This document shows positions 25,653 to 33,354 of a DNA stretch of 64,000 bases, piece after piece. The notes under the pieces were generated by a model. It saw only the letters and a program-made list of their open reading frames with translations, ran no database searches and was not told where the DNA came from. This DNA comes from Catellatospora paridis (GTDB taxonomy: Bacteria > Actinomycetota > Actinomycetes > Mycobacteriales > Micromonosporaceae): assembly GCF_009720365.1 (NCBI RefSeq), contig NZ_ML769322.1:185629-249628 (forward strand), read 5' to 3'. Within the stretch, counting starts at the first letter, position 1. The number at the start of each line of letters is the position of its first letter. Made by a program: the position numbers and the translations under genes.

Positions 25653-27239
25653 TCAGGAAGCCGGGTCCAGCAGGAAGATCCCGTAGGAGAACGGGCCCGC
25701 GGTGACGCCCGCCCCGTCGGCCTCGACCCCACGCACGTCGACCGGCCGGGCTCCGGCCAGGTTGGGCACGGGCACGGCGGCGGGCTCGCGGCGCGGGTGC
25801 ACCACCACCAGGTGGGTGCCGCCGCGCACGTAGACGAACGGGTACCCGGCGTGCAGCACCTCCACCTCGCCACCGGTACGCAGCGCGGGCGTGTCCCGCC
25901 GCAACGCGACCAGGCGGCGCACGGTGTGCAGCAGCGACCCGCTGTCGGCGCGCTGCGCGGCGACGTCCGGCCGGTCCGGCGACGGGTCGAGCGGCAGGTA
26001 GAACCGCTCGGCGGGCGCGGTGGAGAACCCGGCGCCGTCGCCACCGTCCCACTGCATCGGCGTGCGCGACCCGGCCCGGTTGTACGTCTCGCCGAGCACG
26101 CTGCCCTCCTGGTCGGGCAGGCCGGGCACGTACCGCATGCCGATCTCGTCGCCGTAGTAGACCGTCGGCATCGTCGGCCAGGTGAACAGCAGCGCGAACG
26201 CGGGCGCCAGCTGGTCGCGGGTGCGCGGCCCACAGGCCAGGCGCGAGAAGTCGTGATTGGAGCTGGGCAGCGCGATGTGCCCGGCTCCGCCGACGGCGTC
26301 GGCCGCCTGCCGCCACTCGGCCAGGAACTCCGCGACCGACCCCGCGCCCTCGGCGTCGAAGTAGCACGGGCCGTCGCCCCAGGCCGGGTCATGGGTGCCC
26401 GTCAGGTTGTTCCACAGCGAGCCGAACGCCCGTCCGCGGAAGTGCAGAAAGAAGTCGGCGTGGAAGCCCGCGGCGACGGCGGTGGCCGGGTCGCTCCACT
26501 CCGACAGCAGCGCGGCGTCGGGATAGGCGCGCTCGAGCCAGGCCCGCATCTCGCGCCACAGCCGCGACGTCTCCACGAACCCTGGATCGTCCTTGACCAG
26601 CGAGGACGCCATGTCGACCCGGAAGCCGGCGACGCCGCGATCCAGCCAGTACGCCATGATCTCGCGCAGCGCCGCCCGGTTGGCCTGCGGGCCTGCGGCG
26701 TCGACCGGCTGCCGCCACGGCTCGGCGGCGTCGAGGCGGGCGTAACCGAAGTTCAGGGCGGGCTGGATGTCGAAGAAGTTCTGCAGGTAGTGGCCGGAGC
26801 GCCGGCCCTGCGACGGAACCCAGCCCGGCTGGCCCGCGACCTCGTCGCCGGCCCAGACGTATCGGTGGTCGGCGGCGTCGTCGCGCGAGTGCAGGAACCA
26901 GGGGTGCTGGTCGGAGGTGTGTCCGGCGACGAGGTCCAGCATGATCCGGATGCCGCGGGCGCGAGCGGCGTCAACGAGGCGCACCAGATCGTCGTTGGTC
27001 CCGTAGCGCGGCGCGACGGCGAGGTAGTCGGCCACGTCGTAGCCCGCGTCACCGAACGGCGAGGTGAAGCAGGGGCTGAACCACACCGTGTTCACGCCCA
27101 GCCACTGGAGGTATTCCAGGCGCTGCTCGACGCCCGCGAAGTCGCCGATGCCGTCGCCGTCGGAGTCGGCGAAGGTCTGCGGATAGATCTGGTACAGCAC
27201 GCTGTCGTTCAGCCAGGCCGGCCCCGAGCCCACGGTCAC
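25653..27239 (-). CDS. GH13 glycoside hydrolase (alpha-glucosidase / alpha-amylase family)
   Basis: 528-aa cytoplasmic-looking GH13 enzyme that cleaves or transfers alpha-glucosidic bonds. The barrel motifs are all present: DLVAGHTSD (region I), GFRVDMAS with nucleophile D209 (region II), LLSEWSDP with acid/base E247 (region III) and SSNHDF with D330 (region IV). SVLYQIYPQTFADSDGDGIGD at the start is the oligo-1,6-glucosidase/trehalose synthase type. Short-oligosaccharide alpha-glucosidase is the likeliest activity; the specificity residue after the nucleophile (VDMAS) does not settle alpha-1,4 versus alpha-1,6. No signal peptide. The GTG at 27239 has GGGGAGAG upstream. No sugar transporter is adjacent. 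Confidence 0.92.
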   Translation of the reverse strand: MTVGSGPAWLNDSVLYQIYPQTFADSDGDGIGDFAGVEQRLEYLQWLGVNTVWFSPCFTSPFGDAGYDVADYLAVAPRYGTNDDLVRLVDAARARGIRIMLDLVAGHTSDQHPWFLHSRDDAADHRYVWAGDEVAGQPGWVPSQGRRSGHYLQNFFDIQPALNFGYARLDAAEPWRQPVDAAGPQANRAALREIMAYWLDRGVAGFRVDMASSLVKDDPGFVETSRLWREMRAWLERAYPDAALLSEWSDPATAVAAGFHADFFLHFRGRAFGSLWNNLTGTHDPAWGDGPCYFDAEGAGSVAEFLAEWRQAADAVGGAGHIALPSSNHDFSRLACGPRTRDQLAPAFALLFTWPTMPTVYYGDEIGMRYVPGLPDQEGSVLGETYNRAGSRTPMQWDGGDGAGFSTAPAERFYLPLDPSPDRPDVAAQRADSGSLLHTVRRLVALRRDTPALRTGGEVEVLHAGYPFVYVRGGTHLVVVHPRREPAAVPVPNLAGARPVDVRGVEADGAGVTAGPFSYGIFLLDPAS

Positions 27240-27321
27240 GGCGTCTCTCCCCGTTCGGCACGTCCGCGGCCCGCCCGCCGACGCGGCCACCCTACCGGCC
27301 GCCGCGAATCTGCGGATCCAG

Positions 27322-27347
27322 GACTACCAGCACCCCAATTCGGGTAG
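27322..27347 (+). promoter_or_regulatory. SigB/SigF-like promoter for the hemerythrin gene
   Basis: GACT (27322-27325), 16 bases, then GGGTAG (27342-27347), matching the loose GNNT-N14-16-GGGTAY consensus of actinobacterial general-stress sigma factors except for the last base. Two other stress-type genes in this window show the same 16-base spacing. Confidence 0.45.
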
Positions 27348-27386
27348 ACAACGAAAGGACGACTAATCGGACCTTCGGGAGGAACC

Positions 27387-28025
27387 ATGAGCCAGACGGC
27401 GAGCACCACCCGCCAGCGCAAGGCCACGACCCCGGCGAAGAAGGCAGCCAAGGCCACCAAGACCATGGCCAAGACGACCGCCAAGACCGCCCCCAAGTCC
27501 GCGGCCAAGACCTCGCAGGGCAAGAAGTCCATGCCGGCGGCCGCCGTGGGCCAGGACGCGATCGCGCTGCTGAAGGACGACCACAAGGTCGTCGAGAAGC
27601 TGTTCAAGGAGTTCGAGAAGGCCGGCGATTCCGCGTACGCCAAGAAGCGCAAGATCGTCGACCAGGTGATCAGCGAGCTGACCACGCACGCGTACATCGA
27701 GGAGACCCTGTTCTACCCGACGGCGCGCAAGGCGGCTCCGAAGACCGGCGAGCACGTGCTGGAAAGCGTCGAGGAGCACCACGTGGTGGCCTGGATGCTG
27801 TCCGAGCTGGCGGGCACCGACCCGCATGACGAGCGCTTCGACGCCAAGATGACGGTGCTGATGGAGAACGTCCGCCACCACGTCAAGGAGGAGGAGCAGG
27901 AGTGGTTCCCGGAGGTCCGCAAGGCGATGAGCCGCGGTGACCTCAAGGAGCTGGGCGCGAAGATGGAGGCGGCCAAGAGCAAGGCCCCGTCCGATCCGCT
28001 GAAGCTGCGCAGCGCCAAGGCCTGA
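27387..28025 (+). CDS. Hemerythrin (HHE) domain protein with histone H1-like tail
   Basis: 212 aa. Residues 1-50 are a Lys/Ala/Thr/Pro-rich tail (AKKAAKATKTMAKTTAKTAP) of the histone H1/HU-tail type expected to bind DNA. Residues 55-175 are a four-helix HHE domain with the diiron ligands visible: H66 in KDDHK, H101 and E105 in HAYIEE, H131/H132 in EEHHVV, and H164/H165 with E168-E170 in RHHVKEEE. HHE proteins bind oxygen, NO or react with peroxide. The fusion suggests a nucleoid-bound iron-oxygen protein that protects or senses at DNA. GGGAGGAACC precedes the ATG, and the promoter resembles stress-sigma promoters. The gene is monocistronic, ended by the hairpin at 28035. Confidence 0.93.
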   Translation: MSQTASTTRQRKATTPAKKAAKATKTMAKTTAKTAPKSAAKTSQGKKSMPAAAVGQDAIALLKDDHKVVEKLFKEFEKAGDSAYAKKRKIVDQVISELTTHAYIEETLFYPTARKAAPKTGEHVLESVEEHHVVAWMLSELAGTDPHDERFDAKMTVLMENVRHHVKEEEQEWFPEVRKAMSRGDLKELGAKMEAAKSKAPSDPLKLRSAKA

Positions 28026-28034
28026 TCCCACCGA

Positions 28035-28072
28035 CCGCCGCCCCGGACCGCACCTGCGGCCCGGGGCGGCGG
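28035..28072 (+). terminator. Strong GC hairpin terminator after the hemerythrin gene
   Basis: A 12-bp stem (28035-28046 with 28061-28072, CCGCCGCCCCGG/CCGGGGCGGCGG) continues after one mismatch as CCGC-ACCT-GCGG. It starts ten bases past the stop codon. Confidence 0.85.
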
Positions 28073-28116
28073 CACTGTGTTCGTGCCCCGACAAGCCGGC
28101 TCGCCCCCAGGTTGGC

Positions 28117-28208
28117 GTTAAGAAGGTGCCCTTCCTCTACGCAGGGCGATGTGCAGAGCTGCCGCTCGTCTCGCTGACGCGAGCCGACGATGCCCTTCCT
28201 TTCGTACG
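28117..28208 (-). repeat. Paired GGAAGGGCACC-family repeat at the DUF72 gene 3' end
   Basis: On the minus strand a partial copy (GTACGAAAGGAAGGGCA, within 28189-28206) is followed about 70 bases later by a full copy (28117-28135, GGAAGGGCACCTTCTTAAC). Between them is a second imperfect hairpin (GTCTCGC/GCGAGCC). Layout and sequence match the pair at 24951-25007. The DUF72 stop codon lies one base before the full copy. Confidence 0.8.
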
Positions 28209-28916
28209 GGCGGTGAGGGCTTGGGCGTCGGTGATGGCGGCGGCGTGGGAGTCGTTGTTGAAGTAGGCGTAGACGGGGGTGCTGGTGGGGAACGTGTCGG
28301 CGAGGCGGGCCAGCCAGGTGTCGAGGGCGGCGCGGCCGTAGCGGGGGCGGGGGTTGGCGCGGCCCTCGTGGAAACGCAGGTAGCCGAAGTCGGTGGTGCG
28401 CCAGAGCGGGGTGATCGGGCGGCCGAGGCGGTCGGCCCAGCACAGGGCCGCGTGGTGGTGTGCCAGGACGGCGCGGACGTCGTCGGTCCACCAGGAGCGG
28501 TGGCGGGGTTCCACGGCGACGCGGACGTGCGGCGGGAAGCAGGCCAGCACCGCGGACAGGGCTGCGGGGTCGGCGCGCAGGGTCGGCGGGAGCTGCAGGA
28601 GCACCGGGCCGAGGTGGTCGCCGAGCGCGCCTGCCACGCCGAGGAAGCGGTCGACCGGCTCTTGCGGATCGCGCAGGCGTTTGATGTGGGTGAGGTAGCG
28701 GCTCATCTTGACCGCCATCACGAAACCGTCGGGCAGCTGCTCGCGCCACTGTGCGAAGGTCTCGCGCGGCGGCAGGCGGTAGAAGACGCTGTTGACCTCG
28801 ACGGTCGGGAAGTGCTCGGCGTAGTGCCGCAGCCAGAGGCGCTGTGGCAGCCCTGCGGGGTAGAACGGGCCGCGCCAGTCGGCGTACTGCCAGCCGGACG
28901 TGCCGACGACGATCAC
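28137..28916 (-). CDS. DUF72 family TIM-barrel protein
   Basis: 259-aa DUF72 (YecE) protein. VGTSGWQYADWRGPFYP, VEVNSVFYRLP, FVMAVKMSRYLTHIKRL, LGPVLLQLPP, VAVEPRHRSWW and FPTSTPVYAYFNNDSHAAAITDAQAL are all family signatures, and the barrel is complete. No enzyme activity is established for the family; the conserved acidic and aromatic residues suggest a hydrolase or isomerase. The GTG at 28916 is chosen because VIVVGTSGW is the usual N-terminus. The last 22 or so residues (after ALTARTKG) are encoded by the repeat pair at 28117-28208 and probably replace the native end. Confidence 0.9.
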   Translation of the reverse strand: MIVVGTSGWQYADWRGPFYPAGLPQRLWLRHYAEHFPTVEVNSVFYRLPPRETFAQWREQLPDGFVMAVKMSRYLTHIKRLRDPQEPVDRFLGVAGALGDHLGPVLLQLPPTLRADPAALSAVLACFPPHVRVAVEPRHRSWWTDDVRAVLAHHHAALCWADRLGRPITPLWRTTDFGYLRFHEGRANPRPRYGRAALDTWLARLADTFPTSTPVYAYFNNDSHAAAITDAQALTARTKGRASSARVSETSGSSAHRPA

Positions 28917-28971
28917 CGTTCCAGTGTCACCCGGCACCGGCCCGACCAAACCCTCGTGTGATCATCGAGCG

Positions 28972-29730
28972 GTGGCGGTGACGAGTGTGCACGACCGGGA
29001 CGAGCTGGCGCGGCTGCTGGGCGGCGATCCCGCACTGCACGCGTACCAGCTCGGCGATCTCGACGACTTCTTCTGGCCGTACACCGCCTGGTATCGCGAC
29101 GGCGACGCGGTCGCACTGGTCTACCACGGCGGCGGCATGCCCACGCTGCTGGCCTTCGACCACCGCCCGGGGGCGTCGCACGGACTGCTGGCGGGGCTCG
29201 TGCCGCTGCTGCCGCGGCGCTTCTACGCGCACCTGTCCCCCGGCGCAGAGCAAGTGCTGGGCGCGGACTTCGACGCCGCGCCGGGCGGCCCGCACCTGAA
29301 GATGGCGCTGACCGACCCGGCCGCGCTCGCCGCCCCGCTCGGCGCTGTGCTGACCCCCACCGATCTGCCGGAACTGCTGGCGTTGTACGAGGTCGCGTAC
29401 CCCGGCAACTGGTTCGACCCGCGGATGCTGGAGACCGGGCAGTACGTCGGGGTGCGCCGCGACGGCGAGCTGCTGGCGGTGGCGGGCGTGCACGTGTGGT
29501 CGCCGAAGTACCGGGTGGCGGCGCTGGGCAACGTCACCACGTATCCGCAGGCGCGCGGCGAGGGCCTGGCCCGGGGCGCGGTGTCCGCGCTGTGCCGGCT
29601 GCTGCGGGACACCGTCGACCACGTGACCTTGAACGTCAAGGCCGACAACGCGGCGGCGCGGGCGCTGTACACCGGCCTCGGCTTCACCCCGGCGGCCGAG
29701 TACGGCGAGTTCACCTTCACTGCTCGTTGA
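28972..29730 (+). CDS. GNAT family acetyltransferase
   Basis: 252 aa. The N-terminal half (YQLGDLDDFFWPYTAWYRDGD, GPHLKMALTDP) is a divergent GNAT-like lobe, and the C-terminal half is a complete GNAT domain: AVAGVHVWSPKYRVAALGNVTTYPQARGEGLARG contains the acetyl-CoA P-loop (Q/R-x-x-G-x-G/A form, QARGEGLARG), and NVKADNAAARALYTGLGF is the usual closing motif. Acceptor unknown. The GTG at 28972 is chosen from the frame; it diverges from the DUF72 gene with 55 bases between starts. Confidence 0.88.
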   Translation: MAVTSVHDRDELARLLGGDPALHAYQLGDLDDFFWPYTAWYRDGDAVALVYHGGGMPTLLAFDHRPGASHGLLAGLVPLLPRRFYAHLSPGAEQVLGADFDAAPGGPHLKMALTDPAALAAPLGAVLTPTDLPELLALYEVAYPGNWFDPRMLETGQYVGVRRDGELLAVAGVHVWSPKYRVAALGNVTTYPQARGEGLARGAVSALCRLLRDTVDHVTLNVKADNAAARALYTGLGFTPAAEYGEFTFTAR

Positions 29731-29802
29731 CGGACGACGCCCCGGCTCCTACGCTCGACGCCGTCCGGTGATGTTGGATTTCGTTGGAACAGGTGGAATT
29801 CA

Positions 29803-31923
29803 GTGGGCGGTTCGGAGCTGGTGGCGCTGCGCGCCGCCGGGGTGTCGCTGGTGCTCGACGTGGCCGGTCCCGGCGTGCCGCAGGTGCTGCACTGGGGTGC
29901 CGATCTCGGCGAGACCCGGCCCGACCTGCTCGAGCAGCTGGCCGCCGCGCAGGACGCGGGCGGCAACGCGCTGCCGCCCACCGCACCGCTGCTGCCCACC
30001 CAGCACGACCGCTGGGCCGGTCGCCCCGGCCTGTCCGGCCACCGCGACGGCGGGCCCGGCCACCTGCGACTCAGCCTGACCGAGCCGGTCACGGTCGCCA
30101 TCGATCCGACCGGCGGGGGTACGGTGACCGCCACGTCCCACGACGAGGTCGCGGGCATCGCGGTGCGCACCGACCTGGAGCTCACCCCGCAGGGCCTGAT
30201 CCGCCAGCGCCACGCCGTCACCAACGCCGCTCCGGGCCGGTGGCACGTCGACAGCCTGCTCTGCCTGCTGCCGGTGCCCGCCCAGGCTGCCGAGGTGCTC
30301 GACTTCACCGGCCGCTGGTCCCGCGAGCGGGCGCCGCAGCGCAGCGCGTTCGGCGACCAGACCATCGCCCACGAGAGCCGCCGCGGGCGCACCGGCTTCG
30401 GCGCGCCGTCGCTGTTCACCGCGGGCACCCCCGGTTTCGGCTTCCGCACCGGCGAGGTGTGGGGCGTGCACGTCGGCTGGTCCGGCGACCACCAGCACCT
30501 CGCCCAGCGCCTGCCCGACCGCGACGGCGTGCTCGGCGGCGGCGAACTGCTGGCACCCGGGGAGGTGCGGCTGGCCGAGGGCGAGACCTACACCGGCCCG
30601 TGGACGCACTTCGCCTACTCGGCGTCCGGGTTGGACGGGCTGTCCGCGGCCGTGCACGGCTGGCTGCGCGCCCGCCCGTCGCACCCGGTCTCGCCCCGGC
30701 CGCTGACCCTGAACACCTGGGAGGCGGTCTACTTCGACCACGACCTGGGCAAGCTGACCGCGCTCGCGCGCACCGCCGCCGAGCTGGGCGTGGAGCGCTT
30801 CGTGCTGGACGACGGCTGGTTCCTGGGCCGCCGCGACGACAAGGCGGGCCTCGGCGACTGGCACGTTGACGCCGACGTGTGGCCGGACGGGCTGCACCCG
30901 CTGGTCGACGAGGTGACCCGCCTCGGCATGCAGTTCGGGCTGTGGGTCGAGCCGGAGATGGTCAACCCGCGCTCCCGGCTGGCCGAGCTGCACCCGGACT
31001 GGGTGCTGGCCGCGCCCGGCCGGCTGCCCGAGGAGCAGCGCTGGCAGCACGTGCTCGACGTGGCCCGCCCCGAGGTCTTCGAGCATCTGCTGGAACGGCT
31101 CGACGCGCTGGTCACCGAGTACCGCCCGGCGTACCTGAAGTGGGACCACAACCGCGACCTGGTCGAGGCGGTGCACGACGGCGCGGCCGGGGTGCACGCG
31201 CAGACCGAGGCCGTGTACCGGCTGCTCGACGCGCTGCGCGCGCGGCACCCCGGCCTGGAGATCGAGTCGTGCTCGTCCGGCGGCAGCCGCGTCGACCTGG
31301 GCGTGCTGGCCCGCACCGACCGGGTGTGGGGTTCGGACAACAACGACCCGCTGGAGCGCCAGCACATCCAGCGCTGGACCGGCCTGCTGCTGCCGCCGGA
31401 GCTGGTCGGCAGCCACGTCGGCCCGCCCGTCTCGCACACCAACGGCCGCGCCACCTCGCTCGCGTTCCGCTGCGCGACCGCGCTGTTCGGCCACGCGGGC
31501 ATCGAATGGGACATCACCGGCTGCACCGACGACGAGCGGACGGCCCTGCGTTCCTGGATCGCGGCATACCGGCGGCTGCGCGGGCTGCTCCACACCGGAC
31601 GCACGGTGCGCGCCGACCATCCCGACCCGACGGCGTTCCTGCACGGCGTGGTGGCCACGGACGGCGGGCACGCGCTGTACGCGTACGCCCAGCTCGGTTC
31701 CAGCGCCCGCGACGGCGCCACCCGGCTGCGGCTGCCCGGCCTGGACCCGGCGGCGTCCTACCGGGTGTCCCTGCTGCCCGAGCTGCCCGGCCCGCAACTG
31801 CACGGCCGCCCGTGGCAGCCGGACCTGGTGCTGACCGGCGCAGCGCTCGCCGGCCACGGCCTGCTCGCTCCCCCGCTGCGCCCCGCGGAGGCCTTCGTCC
31901 TGGAACTGCACCACCAGCCCTGA
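29803..31923 (+). CDS. GH36 alpha-galactosidase
   Basis: 706-aa GH36 enzyme that releases terminal alpha-1,6-galactose from raffinose-type sugars and galactomannan. The N-terminal beta-sandwich spans about 1-300. The barrel carries LDDGWFLGRRDD, VEPEMVNP, the nucleophile motif YLKWDHNRD (D448), CSSGGSRVD and GSDNNDPLERQ with the acid/base D512, then SHVGPPVSHTNGR. All catalytic residues are intact and length is normal for bacterial GH36. No signal peptide, so it acts on imported oligosaccharides. The GTG at 29803 follows AGGTGG. No transporter or LacI regulator adjoins it. A TGATCATGAACTTATGG element lies directly after the stop. Confidence 0.95.
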   Translation: MGGSELVALRAAGVSLVLDVAGPGVPQVLHWGADLGETRPDLLEQLAAAQDAGGNALPPTAPLLPTQHDRWAGRPGLSGHRDGGPGHLRLSLTEPVTVAIDPTGGGTVTATSHDEVAGIAVRTDLELTPQGLIRQRHAVTNAAPGRWHVDSLLCLLPVPAQAAEVLDFTGRWSRERAPQRSAFGDQTIAHESRRGRTGFGAPSLFTAGTPGFGFRTGEVWGVHVGWSGDHQHLAQRLPDRDGVLGGGELLAPGEVRLAEGETYTGPWTHFAYSASGLDGLSAAVHGWLRARPSHPVSPRPLTLNTWEAVYFDHDLGKLTALARTAAELGVERFVLDDGWFLGRRDDKAGLGDWHVDADVWPDGLHPLVDEVTRLGMQFGLWVEPEMVNPRSRLAELHPDWVLAAPGRLPEEQRWQHVLDVARPEVFEHLLERLDALVTEYRPAYLKWDHNRDLVEAVHDGAAGVHAQTEAVYRLLDALRARHPGLEIESCSSGGSRVDLGVLARTDRVWGSDNNDPLERQHIQRWTGLLLPPELVGSHVGPPVSHTNGRATSLAFRCATALFGHAGIEWDITGCTDDERTALRSWIAAYRRLRGLLHTGRTVRADHPDPTAFLHGVVATDGGHALYAYAQLGSSARDGATRLRLPGLDPAASYRVSLLPELPGPQLHGRPWQPDLVLTGAALAGHGLLAPPLRPAEAFVLELHHQP

Positions 31924-31938
31924 CCACCCCCTCCGGGT

Positions 31939-31995
31939 TGATCATGAACTTATGGCACGGCTCGACGGCGTGTCATGTGCACAACTTCATGATCA
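31939..31995 (+). repeat. TGATCATGAACTTATGG element after the GH36 gene (copy 1)
   Basis: A 36-base unit at 31939-31974 is repeated with 32 of 36 matches, in inverted orientation, at 33268-33303. Within this copy TGATCATGAA (31939-31948) also pairs with TTCATGATCA (31986-31995), giving a 10-bp stem with a 37-base loop directly downstream of the GH36 stop. It may serve as a terminator. Confidence 0.8.
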
Positions 31996-32023
31996 CCTGG
32001 AGGTGCGGCAGGACGGGGCGGGA

Positions 32024-32260
32024 TCAGGGCTTGGAGTTGCGGCGTTGCGCCTGGATGGCGACGCCGAGCGCGACACCCATGGCCATGCCGATGCCGGCGC
32101 CCATGGCGAGGTTGCCCAGCGCCATGCCGAAGGCCGCGCCGAGCGCGACGCCCAGCGCGATGCCCAGCGCCAGCGCGCTGCCCGAGTCCTCGCCCGCCGC
32201 CTCGGCACCGTCCCCACCCGGGTCCTCGACGGGCCGGTCGGTGTCCCTGTCGTCCGTCAC
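32024..32260 (-). CDS. Small glycine-zipper membrane protein
   Basis: 78 aa. An acidic N-terminal 32 residues is followed by a hydrophobic stretch (about 33-72) with repeated small-residue spacing (ALALGIALGVALGAAFGMALGNLAMGAGIGMAMGVALGVA), a glycine-zipper that would pack as one long or two antiparallel membrane helices, then a basic tail. Such proteins often oligomerise. The GTG at 32260 has a strong GGGGAGG five bases upstream. Unknown function. Confidence 0.75.
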   Translation of the reverse strand: MTDDRDTDRPVEDPGGDGAEAAGEDSGSALALGIALGVALGAAFGMALGNLAMGAGIGMAMGVALGVAIQAQRRNSKP

Positions 32261-32351
32261 GATGGCCTCCCCACTGTCGGGCAACCCGATACCCGGGCCG
32301 GCTCGAACCATGCCATACGCCGTCAACCCGCCGGTGGCGGGCTCAGGCGTG

Positions 32352-32520
32352 CGGCCCGGTCACTCCGGTGGGGCAGGGATCGTCACGGCCCGGTCACTCC
32401 GGTGGGCAGGGATCGTCACGGCCCGGTCACTCCGGTGGGCCGGGGATCGTCACGGCCCGGTCGTTCCGGTGGGCCGGGAATCGTCGCGGGCCGGTCACTC
32501 AGGCAGGCCGGGGATCGTCA
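32352..32520 (+). repeat. Tandem 34-bp repeat, five copies
   Basis: Five units of 33-34 bases start at 32352, 32386, 32419, 32453 and 32487. The unit is CGGCCCGGTCACTCCGGTGG followed by GCAGGGATCGTCA. Units 1-3 are nearly identical and units 4-5 have drifted. The fifth unit encodes the last codons and stop of the DUF4240 gene. There are no unique spacers, so it is a minisatellite and not a CRISPR array. Confidence 0.92.
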
Positions 32521-33196
32521 GCTGCCCGGGAATCTCCGGAACCGGACCGCTGCCCCGGGCGTCGTCCGGTTCGTCGGACGGGGCGGGTGGCCCACCGGGC
32601 ACTGCGGGCACGGGCGGCAGCGGCCCGGCCGGCGGGTCCGGGAACAGCCGGGCGAGTTCGGGCAGGCGGCGGACCGTCTCGGCCGGGTCGTCGAAGTTCC
32701 AGTGCTCGTCCTGCAGCGTCTGCAGCCGGGGCTTGCGTCGGTGCTCCTCGACCGCGCGGTAGATGTTCGCGCCGTGGCCGCGCACCCCTTCGAAGGCCTC
32801 GGAGGCGGCGTAGTTGAGCTCTTCCCACTCGGGCCACTCCTCGGCGCGCCAGTCGCCGCGCACGCGCCCGGCCAGGCTGCGGACCTGCGGCAGGTGCGCC
32901 AGCGCGTCCGGGTCGTCGACCAGGCGCTCGAAGGCGTCCCGGCCCAGGCTCATCAGCCAGGTGCGGAAGTAGCAGAAGCCGTCGTCCGAGCAGCCGCCGA
33001 AGATCCGGTACGCCGCGCCCCACATCAGCCAGGTCATGGCGCGGTCGGACGCGTCGTCAAGGTGCGCCTCGAACTCCAGGATCTCGTCGACCTCACGTGC
33101 CGCGAGCTGCGCCTGGATCCAGCCGGCACGGCGCGCCCGGCCGGGATCCTCCCGCACCGCACGCTCGATGAGCCCCCAGAACTCCCCCACATCCAC
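32495..33196 (-). CDS. DUF4240 family protein
   Basis: 233 aa. The N-terminal 130 residues match DUF4240: VDVGEFWGLIERAV, WIQAQLAAREVDEILEFEAHLDDAS, AMTWLMWGAAYRIFGGCSDDGFCYFRTWLMSLGRDAFE and a YAASEAFEG segment. These are mostly helical proteins of unknown function, common in actinobacteria as probable immunity or antitoxin-like factors, which is an inference. The C-terminal 70 residues are Pro-rich and disordered (FPDPPAGPLPPVPAVPGG). The GTG at 33196 is preferred since GGGAGA lies nine bases upstream and MDxxEFW-type starts are normal. The end of the gene lies in the tandem repeat. Confidence 0.85.
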   Translation of the reverse strand: MDVGEFWGLIERAVREDPGRARRAGWIQAQLAAREVDEILEFEAHLDDASDRAMTWLMWGAAYRIFGGCSDDGFCYFRTWLMSLGRDAFERLVDDPDALAHLPQVRSLAGRVRGDWRAEEWPEWEELNYAASEAFEGVRGHGANIYRAVEEHRRKPRLQTLQDEHWNFDDPAETVRRLPELARLFPDPPAGPLPPVPAVPGGPPAPSDEPDDARGSGPVPEIPGQLTIPGLPE

Positions 33197-33267
33197 GGCA
33201 GGCACTCTCCCACATCCGTCCGACGGTCCCGCCCCGGCACCGATGTCGATCACGGTGCCAGGGCGGC

Positions 33268-33303
33268 GACACGCCGTCGAACCTGCCCATAAGTTCATGA
33301 TCA
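33268..33303 (-). repeat. TGATCATGAACTTATGG element after the GH48 gene (copy 2)
   Basis: On the minus strand this 36-base unit matches copy 1 (31939-31974) at 32 of 36 positions. It lies about 50 bases downstream of the GH48 stop, just as copy 1 follows the GH36 stop, so both have the same orientation relative to the gene they follow. Confidence 0.85.
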
Positions 33304-33319
33304 GCGGGATAGGGAGGGG

Positions 33320-33345
33320 CCGGGCGGGCCGGGTGGCCCGCCCGG
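33320..33345 (-). terminator. GC hairpin terminator after the GH48 gene
   Basis: CCGGGCGGGCC and GGCCCGCCCGG form a perfect 11-bp stem with a GGGT loop, starting ten bases after the GH48 stop codon. Confidence 0.85.
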
Positions 33346-33354
33346 GGTGGGTGG

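Noticed and set aside
32352-32520. CRISPR array
   Set aside because: The units are contiguous and similar throughout with no unique spacers, and no cas genes are present.
31939-33303. A complete transposon bounded by the 36-base inverted repeats
   Set aside because: No transposase or recombinase lies between them and no target-site duplication was seen; kept only as a repeat observation.
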